Shown: positions 53,911-61,776 of the stretch, piece after piece
Numbering within the stretch: the first letter of the stretch is position 1
Layout of the letters: every line of letters begins with the position of its first letter
From: Rikenellaceae bacterium
Lineage (GTDB): Bacteria > Bacteroidota > Bacteroidia > Bacteroidales > Rikenellaceae
Reading direction: 5' to 3'
Length of the DNA stretch: 64,000 nucleotides
Assembly (NCBI GenBank): GCA_017464745.1
Contig: JAFTYJ010000048.1
Location: 1 to 64,000 of the forward strand
Made by a program: the position numbers and the translations under genes
Notes under the pieces: model-generated
What the model was told of the DNA's origin: nothing
Database searches by the model: none
The model's input: the letters and a program-made list of their open reading frames with translations, nothing else

Positions 53911-54912
53911 CTATAATAGAAAATCTTGTTTTGCAATACGTTCAGCCCATCCGCGCATCTGGTTCCAATGCTCCTCGGGCAGGGTGGTGCCGACGGTTTG
54001 AATTACATATCCTGCGGCAATCGAGCCGAGGGTGGCGCATCCGCGCAGGTCCATACCGTTGCACAGTCCGTGCATAAAACCTGCTGCGTAGAAGTCGCCG
54101 GCGCCTGTGGTGTCTACTCGTACGGCCGACTCCAAAATTCCGACTTGCAGACTTTCTTCTCCGCGGCGTACAAGTGCTCCACGCTTGCCAATCTTGACCA
54201 CGACGAGTTCGCACGACTCGGCAATAAGGTTGAGCGAGGCTTCGGGGTCATCCAAGCCCGTGAAAGCGCGCGCCTCCTCCTCGTTGGCAAACAGAATATC
54301 GACATACTCGGTGGTGATGCGACGCAGGAATTCGAGATTCTCCTCCACGATATTGAAACTTGCCAGGTCGATGGCAACCTTCAATCCCTGTTGTTTGGCT
54401 GTGCGAATAGCGCTCTCGATAAGTGTGTGGTTTTGAACCAGGTAGCCCTCGATGTAGAGGCAGTCGTAGCCATCGAAAACCGAAGGTTGCAACTCCTCGG
54501 CTACGAGTTCGAGTGCAGCACCCAGGTAGGTGACCATTGTGCGCTCGCCGTCGGGCGAAACCAACGACAGGCAGCGTCCCGAACTCTCTCCACTGCGGAA
54601 GATGACGGGCTGAATTGCGAGGTCGGCCAGTGCTTTCTCGTAAAAGTCGCCCGTGGCATCGCGTCCCACTTTGCCGATGAATCCTACGCTGCTGCCCAAA
54701 TGTGCCATAGCACGAATGGTGTTGGCGGCCGAACCACCCAGCGACATTGTGGTGGGGAGGTCAGTTACACGTTGAGAGATTTGTTGTTGTAAGTTGCTGT
54801 CCACAAGACTCATACTGCCGCGTGCAAGGCCCAATTAGAGCAACACGTTGTCGTCTTGGAGATTGATACGCATATCGGTCAGTGCGTTGCCGATTCCTAT
54901 GATTTTTTTCAT
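53911..54912 (-). pseudogene. PfkB-family (adenosine-kinase-like) sugar kinase with in-frame TAA
   Basis: PfkB/ribokinase-fold kinase. From the ATG at 54912 the first 25 codons (KKIIGIGNALTDMRINLQDD...NVLL) are the normal N-terminus. A TAA at 54835-54837 then interrupts the frame; it continues LGLARGSMSLVD, with the signatures GGSAANTIRAM and TTGAGDFYAAGF (catalytic Asp). Related kinases have Glu or Gln at the stop position, so a single change from GAA or CAA explains it. Re-initiation at the TTG next to the stop would give 307 aa lacking the N-terminal substrate strand. The closest Bacteroides homologues are annotated as adenosine or ribokinase-like; substrate uncertain. Cotranscribed with folB. 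Confidence 0.85.
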
Positions 54913-54984
54913 TGTATTTTTGGTTGTATTGGTTCTGTGAGCAACAAATGTAACCTTTTTTTTCGAAACTTCCGATAAAATGCG

Positions 54985-55000
54985 TATATTTGCAAAGATA
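54985..55000. promoter_or_regulatory. Back-to-back palindromic divergent promoter
   Basis: TATATTTG (plus, 54985-54992) directly abuts CAAAGATA (54993-55000), which is TATCTTTG on minus. One 16-base near-palindrome thus carries both -7 elements, for the membrane protein (plus) and the kinase-folB operon (minus). A -33-like TTG for the minus promoter lies at 55022-55024. Confidence 0.65.
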
Positions 55001-55015
55001 AACAGTTTGATAACT

Positions 55016-55930
55016 ATGGAACAAGACAACAGAAATTACAACTACGAGGACGATTACGAATACGAAAACAGCGCCGATAAGTCGCTCAAAGGCTACAAGA
55101 TTGTCATTGTGCTGCTGGTGATTATTCTGGCGGGAGTTTCGGGCCTGTACTTTATGCAGACCAAACAACTCAAAGCCGATTTTGCTATCGAGCGCGATAC
55201 GCTGACCTATCAGTTGAGTACTATTCGCAACGATTTTGAAAACCTCAAAACAACCAACGACACAATTACTTACAACCTCAATGTGGAGCGTAACCGTGCC
55301 GACTCGCTGATTCAACAACTCCAAAAAGAGCGCAGTATCAGCCGTGCCACTATCCGCAAATATCAAAAGGAGGTGGGAACTCTGCGTTCGATTATGAAGG
55401 ACTATGTTCGCCAAATCGACTCGCTCAATACGCTCAACCAAAAGTTGATTTCGGAGAACGTGTCGTATCGCAAACAGATTACCGCCACGACCCAACGTGC
55501 CGAGAAGGCTGAGGAGAAGGCCGACGAGATGGCTCTCAAAATCCGTCAAGGCTCGGTTATCCGCGCCCGCGACATCAAATTGCTGATGCTGAATAACAAC
55601 GACAAGGAGGTTACCCGTTCGTCGCGTGCTGCCCGCCTGCGTGTGGATATGGTGCTGTCGGCCAACGATATTGCCAACCCCGGTCTGCGCAATGTCTATG
55701 TGCGTATCACTGCTCCCGACGGCTATATTATGGCGACCGAGGAGTCCAAGACTTTCGAGTATCAGGGCGACGCTCTGATTTATTCGGCAGTCCGCGAGGT
55801 TGATTACCAAAACAACGACCTGTCGGTTGGTATATATTATAATGGTAGTGGCATTACCGGCGGCGAATACCTCGTTGAGGTGTATGTCGATGGCCACCTT
55901 GCCGGCGAACTCAAAACCCTGCTCCGCTAA
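55016..55930 (+). CDS. Single-pass membrane protein with periplasmic coiled coil
   Basis: 304 aa from the ATG at 55016: an acidic, Tyr/Asn-rich cytoplasmic start (1-25), one membrane helix (about 29-47), a long coiled coil (about 50-185, heptads rich in Leu/Ile/Asn/Arg) and a C-terminal globular strand-rich domain (about 200-304: VDMVLSANDIANPGLRNVYVRITAPDG in part). I do not recognise a named family. The build suggests an inner-membrane anchored scaffold reaching into the periplasm. Its promoter is fused to that of the kinase-folB operon. Confidence 0.82.
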   Translation: MEQDNRNYNYEDDYEYENSADKSLKGYKIVIVLLVIILAGVSGLYFMQTKQLKADFAIERDTLTYQLSTIRNDFENLKTTNDTITYNLNVERNRADSLIQQLQKERSISRATIRKYQKEVGTLRSIMKDYVRQIDSLNTLNQKLISENVSYRKQITATTQRAEKAEEKADEMALKIRQGSVIRARDIKLLMLNNNDKEVTRSSRAARLRVDMVLSANDIANPGLRNVYVRITAPDGYIMATEESKTFEYQGDALIYSAVREVDYQNNDLSVGIYYNGSGITGGEYLVEVYVDGHLAGELKTLLR

Positions 55931-55963
55931 GACGCAAGTTTGGGACTTTGACCATAAGAAGAG

Positions 55964-56002
55964 AAGCAACCCGTCCGTTTTGGATGGGTTGCTTTTGTTT
56001 TC
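55964..56002 (+). terminator. Terminator of the coiled-coil protein gene
   Basis: 12-bp stem (55965-55976 with 55982-55993, one G-T pair) and a 5-nt loop, followed by TTTGTTTTC. Confidence 0.88.
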
Positions 56003-56158
56003 GAAACATTTATTTTGGTTTTGCTTTGCTAATCTTGTGTGGGTTGCTGCTGCGCTCGTGCGACTTCTGTAATCCCGCTTAAATCGCGTTGAGAGTGCTC
56101 TGCGCTGGGTGTAGTAGAAAAAAATGTAAAAAAATCTGACAAAAAAGATGCGAATGAA

Positions 56159-56189
56159 TTGCAAAATCATAAAAAACCTTTTATATTTG
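56159..56189 (+). promoter_or_regulatory. Promoter of the BACON lipoprotein gene
   Basis: -33 TTG (56159-56161), 20-base spacer, -7 TATATTTG (56182-56189). The expected start near 56196 places the leader hairpin at the very 5' end of the mRNA. Confidence 0.68.
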
Positions 56190-56196
56190 TGTTTGG

Positions 56197-56242
56197 AAAA
56201 ACCCCAAAATCGCACCTGTCGGCCTGCGCCGATGGGGTTTTT
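56197..56242 (+). promoter_or_regulatory. 5'-terminal leader hairpin of the BACON gene
   Basis: AAAAACCCC (56197-56205) pairs with GGGGTTTTT (56234-56242), enclosing a second stem TCGGC/GCCGA (56219-56223, 56228-56232). With a T-run at the end it is terminator-like, but its place at the transcript start also suits an mRNA-stabilising cap. Confidence 0.55.
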
Positions 56243-56295
56243 GTGGCGTTATTTCACAACCAATTAAACCGAATACAAACAACTATTTTTTAACT

Positions 56296-56308
56296 TTATT
56301 AACTAAAT
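56296..56308 (+). promoter_or_regulatory. Conserved pre-start motif of the BACON gene
   Basis: TTATTAACTAAAT, identical to 28546-28558 before the Mfa1-type gene, at nearly the same distance from the ATG. Confidence 0.45.
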
Positions 56309-56317
56309 CTTTACATT

Positions 56318-59188
56318 ATGCGCACTAATTTCTGGGCAAAAATGTTGAGCCTTGTTGCTATCGCAGGTTTGGTTTTTACTTCGTGTAAAGACACCCCAGT
56401 CGAGAACAATGGCAAATTGGAGCCCGCAGTGACCGAAGTCACTCTGACTGCAAAAGGTGTAGGTACCGATGGTAAGAAAGCCACTATCTCGGTGGTTACT
56501 TCGTCGACTATCCACGTAACCGATGACGCTGAATGGCTGGAAGCTTCTCTGGTAGGTAGCAAGATGGTTCGTCTGACTGCTGATGAGAATGCTAACCCCG
56601 CTGAGCGTGTGGCTGTCGTTACTCTGACCAACGACGAGAACCTGAAAGCCACCATCAAAGTTACCCAAATGGGCTTTGAGGCTAACCTGTTGCTCGACGC
56701 TGACTATGAGGCTAACCCCGTGCAAATCGCTGCCGAGGGTAACGTTGATGCTCCCGTAGCAATCACCGTAAGCACCAACATCCCCGCCGGCTTTACCGTA
56801 GCTGCTGCTGAGGGTGAGATGCCCGAGTGGCTGACCGCTGAGGTTAACGACGCTTTCACCAAAATCGAGTTGACCGCTGAGTACTCGTCTGAGTTCGAGG
56901 AGCGTACCGCTACTCTGGTTGTTACTCCCGTAGGTGAGGGTCTGGCTTCGCTGGCTAAAAAAATCGTTGTTAAACAAGCTGCTCAAGTTCACGCTATCAG
57001 CGTAGAGGCTGAGGGCGTTGTTGAGGGTGCTGTTACCGTTGAGGCTAACGACGCTGAGTTGGAGTTCGAGGTTTCGGCTAACGACGTATGGACTCTGACT
57101 GCTGATGCTGATTGGGCTGACGTAGGCGAGGGCGAGTACACCGCTAACGACGACCAAGTTGTTGTTATCTTTGCTGACAACGACACTCCCGCAACCCGTA
57201 CCGTAAACTTGACCTTCACTTGTGGTGACGCTACCGCTACTGTTGCTGTAACTCAACGTGGCGCAGGTTGCTTCATCGAGGTTGACGAGCAATACGCTTC
57301 GATGGCTATCGGTAACGACGCTGTTGCTGTTGAGATTCCCGTTAAGACCAACGCTACCAACATCACCGTTTCGGCTGATGCAAACTGGGTAAGTGGTTCG
57401 TACGACGCTGAGGCCAAAGTTGTTACCGTGAACTTCTCGGCTAACGATGGTCAAACTCGTGAGACCGTTCTGAAACTTACCGGTTCGTTGGCAGGTGCCG
57501 AGAACTTCGTTTTGGAGATTCCCGTTAAACAAAACCAATTCGCAAAAGACCTGGCTGTAAACGCTGAGGGCGAGACCGAGACCGCAAACTGCTACGCTAT
57601 CTATGAGGCCGGTGCTTACAAATTCCCCGCTACCGTTAAAGGTAATGGTGAGGGCTTCTACGATGCTGACGGTTATGACCTGGATATCGCTTACATCCCC
57701 GGTGGTACCGTAAACATTGACGCTGCTAACATCGCCAAAGCAACTCTGCTGTGGTCGACCGAGAAGAGCGTTGATCCCGTAACCAACGAGGAGAAAGGTC
57801 TGATTTCGGATGTATCGTACAGCGGTGGCTACGTTTACTTCACTATGGAGGAGTTCAAAGTAGGTAACGCCGGTATCGCTATCAAAGACAAGAAAGGTAA
57901 CATCCTTTGGAGCTGGCACATCTGGGCTACCCCCTTCAACATTGACGCTGCCGAGAACACCTACCCCGTAGGTATGACTCCCGACGGTTGGGATGAGGAG
58001 AGCGGTGAGCACGTAACCGGTTATGCTAAACCCAGCGTATTTATGGGTCTGAACCTTGGTGCTACCCACAATGGTAACCACGGTAACTGCTCGCTCGACG
58101 AGTTGTTCGCATCGTTCGGTTATCTGTACAACTGGGGCCGTAAAGACCCGTTCCCCGCAGGTTATCCTAACATCACTGAGGTTGTAAGCTCTGGCGCTAA
58201 CGCTATTATGTACTACCACGACCTCGACGTTGATATTCCTGAGGATCTGACTCCCCAAGAGAGCACCGAGATTACTATGTACAACGTTACTCCTCCCTAC
58301 GAGAAGATTAACGACAACATTGACTGGGCTATCGCTCACCCCACTATCTATCTGAAATCGGTTGGTATCTATGGTGACAACTGTATCTACTCGAACCTGC
58401 CTACCAACTATACTGATGGTTGCGACGAAAACAACAACTCGTCGTACTGGTGGGGCTACCTGTGGGGCAACTACACTGCCGACTCGAATAGCGAGGGTCT
58501 CAAATCGTTGCACGACCCCTGTCCTCCCGGATGGCAAGTTCCTTGCGGTAACCACTGGCACATCGTTACCTCGCACTCTGACAACATCGGTACTTGGTAT
58601 GCTTCGTATGCTCCTTGGAAACTGAACGTTCAAGAGGCTTCGGATGCTTGGACCAAATACGGTGGTTGGAACCAAGAGGGTCCCTTCTGGCCTTGGGCTC
58701 ACACCGACGAGGGTAAATGGAATACCAGTGAGATGATTAACTTTACCCGTGGTGGTGATTGGAAAGGTGGTTTCAACGTATTCACCGGCCAATCGAACCG
58801 TACTAAGGGTGAGATTGAGCCTTACATCACCGCTGCTAACTGTCCTACCGGTGCGTTCACTCCTCACGCTGATGGTATCGACGAGGGTCGTCCTACCACT
58901 CCGATTGATGAGGCTGGTACCAATCCTATGTTCGTTCCCGCAGTAGGTTGGCGTATGGGTTACAACCCCGGTATCAACCATCCCGGTATGGTTTGCCGTT
59001 ACCACTGTAACCAACCCCAAAACATCACTTTGGAAGGTGCAACTTGGACCAAACACCAAACTATGTCGATGTCGATGTGGACTGACGGTACCTTCTACCG
59101 CAACAGCGCTGTGTCGTGGGCAGAGTGGATGGGTAATGGTCACCCCGTACGTTGTATCAAACCCGTTGTTTTGGATGCAGAGGAGTAA
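56318..59188 (+). CDS. BACON-repeat lipoprotein with FISUMP-like C-terminal domain
   Basis: 956-aa surface lipoprotein (lipobox FTSC, Cys23). Residues about 30-420 form four BACON-type Ig-like repeats, each ending in a Val/Gln-rich strand (ATIKVTQMG, KKIVVKQAA, TVAVTQRGA, LEIPVKQNQ). BACON domains are linked to carbohydrate or mucin binding in Bacteroidetes. The second half holds VFMGLNLGATHNGN, YLYNWGRKDPFPAGYP and HDPCPPGWQVPCGNHWH, features of FISUMP-like domains, and ends HPVRCIKP. Codons are almost single-choice (GCT, GAG, CGT, ACC, AAC), as in ribosomal genes, so it is probably among the cell's most abundant proteins. Monocistronic, with its own promoter, hairpin leader and terminator. 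Confidence 0.85.
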   Translation: MRTNFWAKMLSLVAIAGLVFTSCKDTPVENNGKLEPAVTEVTLTAKGVGTDGKKATISVVTSSTIHVTDDAEWLEASLVGSKMVRLTADENANPAERVAVVTLTNDENLKATIKVTQMGFEANLLLDADYEANPVQIAAEGNVDAPVAITVSTNIPAGFTVAAAEGEMPEWLTAEVNDAFTKIELTAEYSSEFEERTATLVVTPVGEGLASLAKKIVVKQAAQVHAISVEAEGVVEGAVTVEANDAELEFEVSANDVWTLTADADWADVGEGEYTANDDQVVVIFADNDTPATRTVNLTFTCGDATATVAVTQRGAGCFIEVDEQYASMAIGNDAVAVEIPVKTNATNITVSADANWVSGSYDAEAKVVTVNFSANDGQTRETVLKLTGSLAGAENFVLEIPVKQNQFAKDLAVNAEGETETANCYAIYEAGAYKFPATVKGNGEGFYDADGYDLDIAYIPGGTVNIDAANIAKATLLWSTEKSVDPVTNEEKGLISDVSYSGGYVYFTMEEFKVGNAGIAIKDKKGNILWSWHIWATPFNIDAAENTYPVGMTPDGWDEESGEHVTGYAKPSVFMGLNLGATHNGNHGNCSLDELFASFGYLYNWGRKDPFPAGYPNITEVVSSGANAIMYYHDLDVDIPEDLTPQESTEITMYNVTPPYEKINDNIDWAIAHPTIYLKSVGIYGDNCIYSNLPTNYTDGCDENNNSSYWWGYLWGNYTADSNSEGLKSLHDPCPPGWQVPCGNHWHIVTSHSDNIGTWYASYAPWKLNVQEASDAWTKYGGWNQEGPFWPWAHTDEGKWNTSEMINFTRGGDWKGGFNVFTGQSNRTKGEIEPYITAANCPTGAFTPHADGIDEGRPTTPIDEAGTNPMFVPAVGWRMGYNPGINHPGMVCRYHCNQPQNITLEGATWTKHQTMSMSMWTDGTFYRNSAVSWAEWMGNGHPVRCIKPVVLDAEE

Positions 59189-59216
59189 TCCTACTGGTTG
59201 CTTAACAACATAAATC

Positions 59217-59254
59217 AGGCGCTTGTCCCTTTGGGGCAAGCGCCTTTCTTTTTG
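59217..59254 (+). terminator. Terminator of the BACON gene
   Basis: Stem AGGCGCTTG/CAAGCGCCT (59217-59225, 59237-59245) with an 11-nt loop and TTCTTTTTG. Confidence 0.9.
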
Positions 59255-59760
59255 ATTATCCGCCGCTATGGCGAATTAAGGTTGCGACTCGGTTCTATTT
59301 TGATGCGACACCACCTCGGGGCGTATGCTCTGTTCTACTTTGGTGCGACTCGTTCCGTCGGTCTGTGACTCTGTCCTACCTCGGGGTATATGCTTGGTTC
59401 TATTTTGATACGAAATCACCTCGGGGCGTATGCTCTGTTCTACCACGGGGTGGGTTTTGTTCTTTGCGTTGCTCGCGTCCCTCGCCTCCTCATAACATTC
59501 ATTGTGCTCCCCCTACGTCCACGGGGTAGTTTTGCGTGGCTCGCATCCATAACTTTTGTAGCCCCCACCTACGTCCACGGGGTGGTTTGTTCTTTTGTGG
59601 CCCAAAAGAACCAAAAGGCTTTGGCCTTTCGTTTTTTCGGGGCGGTTTCGTCGTGGCTTACTGAATCGGCCGCTATGAGCGCGATAGAATCGAGAGCCGA
59701 TTCCGCGCGTTCGCCACTCCGCCCCCGCTCAACCCCGAAAAATCCGACGGCTAAGAGTTT
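59255..59760. repeat. Non-coding island of degenerate tandem repeats
   Basis: No credible gene. 59291-59338 and 59396-59443 match at 45 of 48 bases, with a degraded copy between. Another unit around CTACGTCCACGGGGT occurs at 59513 and 59569, with a partial copy near 59440. A 9-bp hairpin GTTCTTTTG/CAAAAGAAC (59589-59597, 59603-59611) is followed directly by a terminator-like hairpin. Looks like an accumulated intergenic repeat family. Confidence 0.65.
59614..59637 (+). terminator. Terminator-like hairpin inside the repeat island
   Basis: AAAGGC/GCCTTT (59614-59619, 59624-59629), loop TTTG, then CGTTTTTT. There is no coding gene before it on plus since the terminator at 59254, so it either stops an RNA from the island or is part of the repeat. 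Confidence 0.6.
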
Positions 59761-59778
59761 TTTTCATAATATAGACAA

Positions 59779-59862
59779 CCCGTGCGGCAGCAACTCCTGT
59801 CGGTCTGCGACCCCGTGCGGCAGCAATTTCTGTCGGTCTGCGACCTGTCGGTTTGCGACCTC
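59779..59862 (+). repeat. 33-bp tandem repeat, two and a half copies
   Basis: Two adjoining 33-base units (59779-59811, 59812-59844), each containing CCGTGCGGCAGCAA and CTGTCGGTCTGCGACC, are followed by a partial third (TGTCGGTTTGCGACCT). Copies are directly joined with no spacers. Confidence 0.75.
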
Positions 59863-59866
59863 CGGG

Positions 59867-59908
59867 CAAAAACAAAGCAGGCCCGACTCGAAAGTCAGAC
59901 CTGCTTTA
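59867..59908 (-). terminator. rpmE2 terminator
   Basis: On minus, a 15-bp stem with mismatch (plus arms about 59874-59888 and 59893-59907) ends in TTTGTTTTTG. Confidence 0.85.
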
Positions 59909-59930
59909 TAAAAACTCGCGCCCAAAAGAC

Positions 59931-60206
59931 TTACGCTTTCTTTGCGGCGTTACGTTTATCGTAGTGCTTTTGGTAGCGGCTCATAAACTTATCAACACGT
60001 CCTGCGGTGTCAACCAACTTCATCTTACCGGTGTAGAAGGGGTGAGATGTGTTAGAAATCTCCATTTTGTAGACGGGATAGGTTTCGCCATTCACTTCGA
60101 TAGTCTCTTTCGTCTGAACAGCGGACCTGCACAAAAACACTTGCTCGTTCGACATATCTTTGAATGCCACGATGCGGTAATTTTGAGGATGAAGATCCTT
60201 TTTCAT
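59931..60206 (-). CDS. rpmE2: Ribosomal protein bL31, type B (zinc-free)
   Basis: 50S protein L31. The 91-aa sequence (KKDLHPQNYRIVAFKDMSNEQ, then ISNTSHPFYTGKMKLVDTAGRVDKF in part) has the type B length and lacks the CxxC zinc motif of type A. In species with both types, type B replaces type A under zinc limitation; only this one is visible here. Promoter TATCTTTG on minus at 60245-60252. Confidence 0.97.
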   Translation of the reverse strand: MKKDLHPQNYRIVAFKDMSNEQVFLCRSAVQTKETIEVNGETYPVYKMEISNTSHPFYTGKMKLVDTAGRVDKFMSRYQKHYDKRNAAKKA

Positions 60207-60244
60207 AGTGTTTTGTAATTAAAATGGTTTACGTTTAAGTGCCG

Positions 60245-60252
60245 CAAAGATA
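60245..60252 (-). promoter_or_regulatory. Promoter -7 of rpmE2
   Basis: TATCTTTG on the minus strand, 38 bases before the ATG. No Zur-like operator was recognised. Confidence 0.55.
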
Positions 60253-60305
60253 CGACTTTTTTCGGAAACTCCTAATCCTTACGCACTTTTTATTTGCACT
60301 TTTTT

Positions 60306-61688
60306 CTAGTCGTACATTCCGGTTTTGAGCATTCGGACCTCTTTGTCGCTCAGGAAACGCCACTGACCGCGTTTGAGATTCTTCTTGGTAAGACCTGCAA
60401 AGTACACGCGGTCGAGTTTGACTACCGAGTAGCCGAAGTGCTCGAAAATGCGGCGTACAATACGGTTGCGACCCGAGTGAATCTCAACTCCGATAAGTTT
60501 GCGGGTGTTGTCGAGTGTTGCAACCTCGTCGGCGGCTATGTCGCCATCCTCCAAGGTGATACCCTCGTCAATCTTGCTCAACTCGGCATCGTTGATAGAC
60601 TTGTTCAGTGTTACCTCATACACCTTGCGGCGGTTGTGTTCGGGGTGGGTGAGGCGTTTGGTGAGTTCGCCGTCGTTGGTGAGCAACAGCACGCCAACGC
60701 TATTCTTGTCGAGGCGACCAACGGGGTAGATGCGCTCGGTGCAAGCATTTTTTACAAGGTCCATAACGGTCTTGTCGGCGTGGGGGTCGTCAATCGAGGT
60801 CACAAAGCCTTTGGGTTTGTTCATCACGATGTAAACCAACTTCTCGCAACGCAGTACTTTGTCGTTGAATTTAACCTCGTCCGAAGGTTTGATTTTGGTA
60901 CCCAACTCGGTTACCACAACGCCGTTTACCGACACCTCGCCTGCCAGGATGTGCTCGTCGGCCTCGCGGCGCGAACATAGACCCGATTGGGCAACATATT
61001 TGTTCAGGCGAATCTCGTCCTCGGCTTTGGGTGCATCGTAGCGGGGGTAGTGGCGACGCTCATAGCGAGGTTTTTCGCCCTCTCCCTGTGCTTGACGACG
61101 ATTGTTGTAGCCGCCTTTGTAGCCACCCTCACGGTTGAAACCCTCCTCACCACGCACCTCGGAGTTGCGGTTGTAGCCGCCCTCGCCATAAGGTTTGTTG
61201 TACGACTTATTGAAGTTGGGCTTACTGCCGTAGGGCTTGCGATTGGCGCCATATTGTGTGCGCTCGCCGTGGTGTTGGCGACGGTCGCTGTCGTAGCGGT
61301 TGAAGTTGCGCTCGGTGTTGTAGGGGCGCTCCGAACGGTTGAAATTGCGCTCCTCCGAGGGACCGTAATCTACGCGGTTGAAACGGTCGTCGGCGTTGTA
61401 GTCCGTGCGGTTGAAATCACGGTTGTAGCCGCCGCGTTGTTCGTAACTCTTTTTGTAGGGTTTGTGGCCATAGCCGCTTCGCTCGCCGCCGTCGCGCAGA
61501 CGGTTGTCGGGAGTGAAGTTGGGGTTGAACGAGCGACGAACGCCCGAAGTGTGATTGCGCTCAACTTTCTGGTAACGCGCAGGTCGGTTGCTACCCTCGG
61601 CAACATCGCTCGTCACGGAGGTGTGCGTGCGGCTCTCTTTGGCAAACTTCTGCCAACCCTCGGAGCCGTTTTTCTTAAATTCAGTCAT
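60306..61688 (-). CDS. rRNA pseudouridine synthase (RsuA/RluB type) with disordered N-terminal extension
   Basis: 460-aa enzyme making pseudouridine in rRNA. The last 235 residues are a standard RluB-type enzyme: S4 RNA-binding domain (IRLNKYVAQSGLCSRREADEHI) and catalytic domain with the Asp of YPVGRLDKNSVGVLLLTNDG, then SGRNRIVRRIFEHFGY. The first 220 residues are a low-complexity tail rich in Arg, Asn, Tyr, Gly and Phe (repeats such as RNFNR, GGYNR, NKPYG), expected to be unstructured. Such RNA-binding-type tails occur in Bacteroidetes RluB proteins but this one doubles the protein. Promoter TAACTTTG on minus at 61732-61739. Confidence 0.93.
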   Translation of the reverse strand: MTEFKKNGSEGWQKFAKESRTHTSVTSDVAEGSNRPARYQKVERNHTSGVRRSFNPNFTPDNRLRDGGERSGYGHKPYKKSYEQRGGYNRDFNRTDYNADDRFNRVDYGPSEERNFNRSERPYNTERNFNRYDSDRRQHHGERTQYGANRKPYGSKPNFNKSYNKPYGEGGYNRNSEVRGEEGFNREGGYKGGYNNRRQAQGEGEKPRYERRHYPRYDAPKAEDEIRLNKYVAQSGLCSRREADEHILAGEVSVNGVVVTELGTKIKPSDEVKFNDKVLRCEKLVYIVMNKPKGFVTSIDDPHADKTVMDLVKNACTERIYPVGRLDKNSVGVLLLTNDGELTKRLTHPEHNRRKVYEVTLNKSINDAELSKIDEGITLEDGDIAADEVATLDNTRKLIGVEIHSGRNRIVRRIFEHFGYSVVKLDRVYFAGLTKKNLKRGQWRFLSDKEVRMLKTGMYD

Positions 61689-61731
61689 TGTATGTGATAT
61701 GTGTTATAGTATTCTGTTGCTTGGTGTGCCG

Positions 61732-61739
61732 CAAAGTTA
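61732..61739 (-). promoter_or_regulatory. Promoter -7 of the pseudouridine synthase gene
   Basis: TAACTTTG on the minus strand, 43 bases before the ATG. Confidence 0.5.
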
Positions 61740-61776
61740 GCGCCGCACACGCAAATTAACGTAACGTGTCGGGGTT

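Noticed and set aside
56303-59239. A 978-codon open frame antisense to the BACON gene
   Set aside because: It mirrors a gene with extreme codon bias (GAG, GCT, AAC), which removes stops from the opposite strand. No signal or domain is seen.
59779-59862. CRISPR array
   Set aside because: The 33-base units are joined head to tail with no spacers, only two and a half copies exist, and no cas genes are in the window.
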